The translations under genes were made by a program, and so were the position numbers. Source: CBDCGW01 sp964430745 (GTDB taxonomy: Bacteria > Acidobacteriota > UBA890). Taken from it: a stretch of 8,353 bases of DNA. The DNA is taken from positions 1 to 8,353 of the forward strand of contig CAYSHI010000486.1 of NCBI GenBank assembly GCA_964430745.1. The letters are read 5' to 3'. Below, in pieces: positions 4,780-8,353 of the stretch. Each line of letters starts with the position of its first letter. Position 1 is the stretch's first letter. Under the pieces are notes generated by a model, which was not told the origin of the DNA, searched no databases, and worked only from the letters and a program-made list of their open reading frames with translations.

Positions 4780-6255
4780 TTACCGCGAACCGCCGATCCG
4801 CTTCCCTCGCACGCCGAATGCAACCAACTCGATCTCGTCCCCATCGATCTCGAAGGTGACCGGGCGGCCGTCTTCGCGCACGAAGAACCGGGTCTCGGAC
4901 TCGGGAAGGATCTCCATGTCGTCGGATTCCGGGGCGATGAGCCACAAGCTGCCGTCACGGTAGTGAACCTCGACCTGAATGACGTCCGGAATGTCGTAGG
5001 TTCCGGTCAGGCGCTGGTAGGCCTCCGGCGCCAGCGTGGCCACGATCCTCTCGTCGGGTTCGAGACCGGGCCAACTGTACTCCGCCGCCACCGTGAGAAT
5101 GATCTCCTGCGCCAGGGGGCTGCCGTTATCCGAGTTGGTCATCACGGCGATACCGCCGCTGCCATCGGTGAATGCGGTCAACTGGCAGCGGAAGCCCTCG
5201 TTGGAGCCGCCGTGGCCAAAGCGGGCTCCGCCGTCCTCAATTCCGGGGCCGAGGCCGTGGTCCTCCATTCCCGGTGTCAACATCTCGCGGGTGGTCTCGG
5301 GCGACAGCAGCGCGCCGGATTCGCCGCGATTCGCACGCTGGATCGCCATCGCGTAGCGGGCCAGGTCGCTGGGCGTGGTCCATAGCCCGGCCGCTGCCTG
5401 CTCGGGGTAGGTGTGGTAGTTGCCGTCGACGATGGAGCCGTCGGGGCGGTAGCCGGTTGCCGCCTCATCGCGGCGGTCGGCGGGAAGCGGCTGTTCGTAG
5501 GTGGAATGCGACATCCCAGCGGGCTCCAACACCGACTCGCGCATCACCTCGGTGAAGGGCCTGCCGGCCACATCCGCGACCATCAACTGCATCACCGTGT
5601 AGCCGCCGCCGGTGTAGCGCCAGCTCTCGCCCGGCTCCTTGAAGACGCGGATCGGATCGGTGTTTCCGGTTCCGTCGAGCACACCCGTTGTCGTCGGCAC
5701 CTCTTCGTCGGGCCCATAGCCGGGGAATCCCCACACCGTCGTGCCGGCCGAATGGTTGAGCAGGCGGCGCAACGTGACCTTCTCGTCGGCGGTGAACTCG
5801 TTGTCGGGCATCTGCCAGCTCGTCAGGTAGTCGTTGACGTTGCCGTCCAGATCAAGCGCGCCCTGTTCGACCATGCGTAAGGCCGCGAGTGCCGCGACCG
5901 GTTTGGAGATGGAGGCAGCCTGAAACAGCGTGTCGCTGTTCACCGGCCGGCCACCGGCGACGTCGGCAAGGCCCCAGCCGCGCGCCCAGACAATCGCCCC
6001 GTCCTCGAACACCGCGACGCTGACCCCGGGCACGTTCAGCTCGTCCATGCGCTCCGCGAGCGAGATGGATCGCGGTTGCTCGCCGCGGATGGTGAATGTC
6101 GGTCGCAGCGCGGTCTCGATGCGACCGATGCGGGCTTCAGAATCGACGGCGGATCCCTCGCCGGGTGTGGCCTGTTCCTCGGGGACAACCTGCTCCGCGG
6201 ATGAGCACGCGGTCGACAAGAACACGAGCGCGACGAAGGCGATGATCTTTCTCAT
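4780..6255 (-). CDS. Lipoprotein serine hydrolase, class C beta-lactamase/PBP-like family
   Basis: A 491-residue protein. MRKIIAFVALVFLSTACSS is a signal peptide with a plausible, slightly off-consensus lipobox ending at Cys17. The catalytic SxxK is Ser115-Ile-Ser-Lys118 (in FQAASISKPV). The Tyr motif is Tyr214-Thr-Gly (WRYTGGGYT) where class C enzymes have Y-x-N, and the third motif is HGG at 348-350 (GHGGSNEGF). Residues about 395-491 form a separate beta-rich end (LTGTYDIPDVIQVEVHYRDG ... TFEIDGDEIELVAFG), like the lipocalin-type domain often found after this catalytic domain. Known family activities include D-amino-acid peptidase and esterase; true beta-lactamase activity is uncommon and cannot be claimed here. 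ATG 6255 was chosen over the in-frame ATG 6327 because AAGAGG sits five bases upstream and the signal peptide begins there. It is monocistronic and divergent from the FG-GAP gene. Confidence 0.92.
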   Translation of the reverse strand: MRKIIAFVALVFLSTACSSAEQVVPEEQATPGEGSAVDSEARIGRIETALRPTFTIRGEQPRSISLAERMDELNVPGVSVAVFEDGAIVWARGWGLADVAGGRPVNSDTLFQAASISKPVAALAALRMVEQGALDLDGNVNDYLTSWQMPDNEFTADEKVTLRRLLNHSAGTTVWGFPGYGPDEEVPTTTGVLDGTGNTDPIRVFKEPGESWRYTGGGYTVMQLMVADVAGRPFTEVMRESVLEPAGMSHSTYEQPLPADRRDEAATGYRPDGSIVDGNYHTYPEQAAAGLWTTPSDLARYAMAIQRANRGESGALLSPETTREMLTPGMEDHGLGPGIEDGGARFGHGGSNEGFRCQLTAFTDGSGGIAVMTNSDNGSPLAQEIILTVAAEYSWPGLEPDERIVATLAPEAYQRLTGTYDIPDVIQVEVHYRDGSLWLIAPESDDMEILPESETRFFVREDGRPVTFEIDGDEIELVAFGVRGKRIGGSR

Positions 6256-6615
6256 GGAGACCTCTTTGGTGCAGGTAGGGAGCCACCGGCGCTGCCCAAC
6301 CTTGACGCCGGGAGTGCATGAGATCAACCCGTCGGCAACGTCAGGCGACCCCGGGCAAGGAGACGGAGCTGCGGATGGTCGTCGCGCGGGATACCGGCGA
6401 AGAGCTCGCTCACACTCACGCTTGAGAATTCGCCCGGGGTGGATCGAAGCTGGAGGTCGAGGCGCGTGAACGGAAACGAATCCGAGAATTCCGCGCCGCT
6501 CACGTTTTGGATGCTTCCGGACGTGGAAAACTCTGATACTTCCAGCTAAGAATGCCTAATACGTAGTTCATACGGACTCGGCAAAGCTCTCGGGGCAACA
6601 GGGGAGGTCTTTGCC
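6256..6615. other. Divergent intergenic region
   Basis: This 360-base gap lies between two genes transcribed away from each other, so it should carry both promoters. The lipoprotein gene has its ribosome binding site at 6261-6266 (AAGAGG on the minus strand). The FG-GAP gene has GGGGAGGT at 6601-6608. The part around 6520-6575 is the least GC-rich and includes TAATAC (6557-6562), a -10-like hexamer without a good -35 partner. A higA-like scrap lies at 6415-6450. I see no other gene. Confidence 0.5.
6415..6450 (-). pseudogene. higA: higA 5'-end scrap
   Basis: The minus strand reads ASIHPGRILKRE, matching residues 2-12 of the intact HigA (KPIHPGRVLKRE) at nine of eleven positions from Ile on and just before it, with mostly synonymous or conservative codon differences. 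The start codon is not preserved, and after RE the similarity ends (CERALRRYPARR). The frame stays open into the lipoprotein gene, but ATG 6255 is the better start there. The match is short and could be chance, but the window holds two other higA pieces and IHPGR is the family's signature. Confidence 0.4.
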
Positions 6616-8353
6616 ATGCGTCGAAGCCGTCGCCACAAGATGGTGGTGAGTCTGCTGATCGCCGGGATATGGGCGGTCGCGCTCCAATCGGGCAGCGTAT
6701 CCGGGTCGATTCCCGGGGTCGGCGGCCCAGCACCCTACCGGATCTACAACCGAAGCCACGGCCTGCAGGCCACCTTCGCAGAGGACGGCGTGCGGGTGCG
6801 GTCCTCCCGAAACGGCGACGGCCCGTGGGAGTGGACGCTGTGGCTCGAGCACTTCGGCTACGAGGGCGGCCTCCGTCCGGTCGAGGCGGTATCGCCGGTT
6901 GCCGAGGGTAACCGGGTCGAGTACCGCCGCGATGCGTTGACCGAGTGGTACGTCAATGACCCGAGGGGGCTGGAGCAAGGTTTCACCGTCGGGAAGCCTC
7001 CGTCGAGCGGCCAAACGACGGTGCCCGTGCCGGCAACGAACGGGGCCGTGGATTCGCCGCTCGTGCTGGAGTTGCGGGCCACCGGGTTGGAGACCCGACA
7101 GGCGGTGGCAGGCGAATCGATCCTCCTGGTCGGCAACGACGGTGCCGCCACCCTTCACTACAGAGGCTTGATCGCCTGGGACGCGCACGGCACCGAACTG
7201 CCGGCCGAGATGTGGGCGACCGGCAACGGAATACGAATCGAGGTCGATGACGGGGGAGCAACCTACCCGCTGATCATCGATCCATTCATCGAGAGCACGG
7301 TCCTGCATGCCTCCGACGCCGCGAGGTCGGACCAGTTTGGTGAATCGTCCGCGATTTCGCGAGACATCGCCATCGTCGGCACGTTAGGTCCCGAGGCCGC
7401 GTACATCCTCGAGCGCGACCATGGGGGCCCGGACAACTGGGGTGAGGTGAGGAAGCTCATCGCGTCGGACACGCAGACGGAAGACCAGTTTGGCCCAACC
7501 GTCGCGGTTTCGGGTGACACCGCAATCGTTGGCGCGTTCGGTGAGGACGGCGGTCCCGGCGACCCATTTTCGTGGGTTGGCGCCGCCTACATCTTCGAAC
7601 GAAACGCAGGCGGACCCGACAACTGGGGAGAGGTCAAGAAGCTCACCGCCTCCGACGCCCAGGCGGGCGACCAGTTCGGCCTCAGCGTGGCGATATCCGG
7701 CGACACGGTGATTGTCGGCGCCACCTCGGAGGACGGTGGGCCGGGTGACCCGATCACTACGGCGGGAGCGGCCTACGTCTTCGAGCGCAATCAAGGTGGC
7801 GCGGGCAACTGGGGTGAAGTCAAGAAGCTCACCGCCTCCGATGCCCACGCGGGCGACTTCTTCGGCGACTCTGTGGCCCTGGATGGCGACACTGCGGTTG
7901 TCAGCGCTGTCTTCGAAGACGGTGGGAGCCCGCAACTTACCGGGGCAGCCTACGTCTTCGAGCGCAACCACGGGGGAGCAAACAACTGGGGTGAGGTGGC
8001 CAAGCTCACCGCTTCGGACGCCGGCGAGTTCGACCTGTTCGGCGATTTTGCGGCGATATCGGGGGACACGGTGATCATCGGCGCGCAGCTGGAGAACGGC
8101 GGCCCAGGCGATCCGCTTCCGCACGCGGGAGCGGCCTACATCTTCGAGCGCGACCAAGGGGGGGCAGACAACTGGGGAGAAGTCACCAAGCTCACCGCCT
8201 CGGACGCGCAGGCCGGCGACTACTTCGGTGAGTGCGTGGCGATATCGAGCGATTCGGCGATCGTCGGCGCTGCCTACGAGGACGGCGGCCCCGGCGACCC
8301 ACTTCCCGCATCGGGGGCCGCCTACGTCTTCGAGCGCAATCAGGGTGGCGCTG
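6616..8353 (+). CDS. Secreted FG-GAP repeat protein (3' end outside window)
   Basis: 579 codons are visible from ATG 6616, with GGGGAGGT seven bases upstream; the frame is open at the right edge. Residues 1-30 form a signal peptide (MRRSRRHK, then MVVSLLIAGIWAVAL). Residues about 37-225 are an N-terminal beta-rich domain (GLQATFAEDGVRVRS, NRVEYRRDALTEWYV, YPLIIDPFIES) that I recognise as preceding FG-GAP repeats in similar environmental proteins. From residue about 232 FG-GAP repeats follow, with the FG at residues 241, 292, 354, 416, 475 and 537. A typical unit reads FGLSVAISGDTVIVGA, then EDGGPGDP, GAAYVFERNQGG, NWGEVKKLTASDA. Such repeats fold as blades of an integrin-alpha-like beta-propeller; seven blades are usual, so at least one more should lie beyond the edge. 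The role is probably extracellular or surface binding; the ligand is unknown. Confidence 0.92.
   Translation, partial: MRRSRRHKMVVSLLIAGIWAVALQSGSVSGSIPGVGGPAPYRIYNRSHGLQATFAEDGVRVRSSRNGDGPWEWTLWLEHFGYEGGLRPVEAVSPVAEGNRVEYRRDALTEWYVNDPRGLEQGFTVGKPPSSGQTTVPVPATNGAVDSPLVLELRATGLETRQAVAGESILLVGNDGAATLHYRGLIAWDAHGTELPAEMWATGNGIRIEVDDGGATYPLIIDPFIESTVLHASDAARSDQFGESSAISRDIAIVGTLGPEAAYILERDHGGPDNWGEVRKLIASDTQTEDQFGPTVAVSGDTAIVGAFGEDGGPGDPFSWVGAAYIFERNAGGPDNWGEVKKLTASDAQAGDQFGLSVAISGDTVIVGATSEDGGPGDPITTAGAAYVFERNQGGAGNWGEVKKLTASDAHAGDFFGDSVALDGDTAVVSAVFEDGGSPQLTGAAYVFERNHGGANNWGEVAKLTASDAGEFDLFGDFAAISGDTVIIGAQLENGGPGDPLPHAGAAYIFERDQGGADNWGEVTKLTASDAQAGDYFGECVAISSDSAIVGAAYEDGGPGDPLPASGAAYVFERNQGGA
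7330..8353 (+). repeat. Tandem FG-GAP coding repeats
   Basis: Successive FG positions are 51, 62, 62, 59 and 62 codons apart. The first unit is short because it lacks the EDGGPGDP insertion. The most conserved DNA encodes GAAYVFERN and NWGEV-KLTASDA. The fourth unit differs most (VVSAVFEDGGSPQ, three residues shorter). The close similarity between units suggests expansion or gene conversion within the gene. Confidence 0.85.

Noticed and set aside
6505..6562. Sigma70 promoter for the FG-GAP gene (TTGGAT with GATACT, or TAATAC)
   Set aside because: The spacings are wrong (22 bases for the first pair) or no -35 partner exists, so it is left as a note in the intergenic entry.
7384..8157. Repetitive minus-strand frame inside the FG-GAP gene
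   Set aside because: Its repeats are the complement of the FG-GAP units; it is a shadow.

Overview
The window is GC-rich bacterial DNA. It most resembles a member of the Acidobacteriota or a related lineage of large-genome soil or sediment bacteria. That placement is an inference from three gene types: a MacB/FtsX-type permease tail of the kind common in the acidobacterial duplicated permeases, eukaryote-like Ser/Thr kinase fragments, and a secreted metallopeptidase carrying a TonB-type C-terminal domain. No rRNA, tRNA, CRISPR array or transposase is visible.

Layout. Bases 1-474 are the 3' end of an FtsX-like permease gene. Bases 475-2332 form a toxin-antitoxin (TA) island. Its only intact genes are higA (an orphan antitoxin, minus strand) and the overlapping pair vapB-vapC (minus strand). 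The rest of the island is made of gene pieces: a hicB tail plus the first half of hicA (483-601), two copies of a Ser/Thr kinase N-terminus pointing outward (891-953 minus, 2108-2167 plus), and a higA tail joined to a collapsed hicB (2065-1946 minus). The same families (hicB end, higA tail, kinase start) therefore occur on both sides of vapBC.

Bases 2333-4087 encode an exported gluzincin-type metallopeptidase with an SH3-like N-terminal part and a TonB-like C-terminal domain. Bases 4138-4599 (minus) are the C-terminal part of a Ser/Thr kinase whose 5' half is gone. Bases 4663-4761 hold a decapitated zinc-ribbon coding fragment. Bases 4780-6255 (minus) encode a lipoprotein-type serine hydrolase of the class C beta-lactamase/PBP-like family. 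A divergent 360-base gap follows and holds a small higA-like N-terminal scrap. From 6616 to the right edge runs a secreted FG-GAP repeat protein that continues beyond the window.

Functionally, the intact genes mostly concern the cell envelope: permease, secreted peptidase, lipoprotein hydrolase and secreted beta-propeller protein. They are monocistronic and in mixed orientations, so I see no operon other than vapBC. The unusual aspect is the spaces between them, which are packed with truncated TA and kinase ends. Several of these are repeated within the window with mainly synonymous differences, which points to recombination among paralogous families rather than random intergenic sequence.
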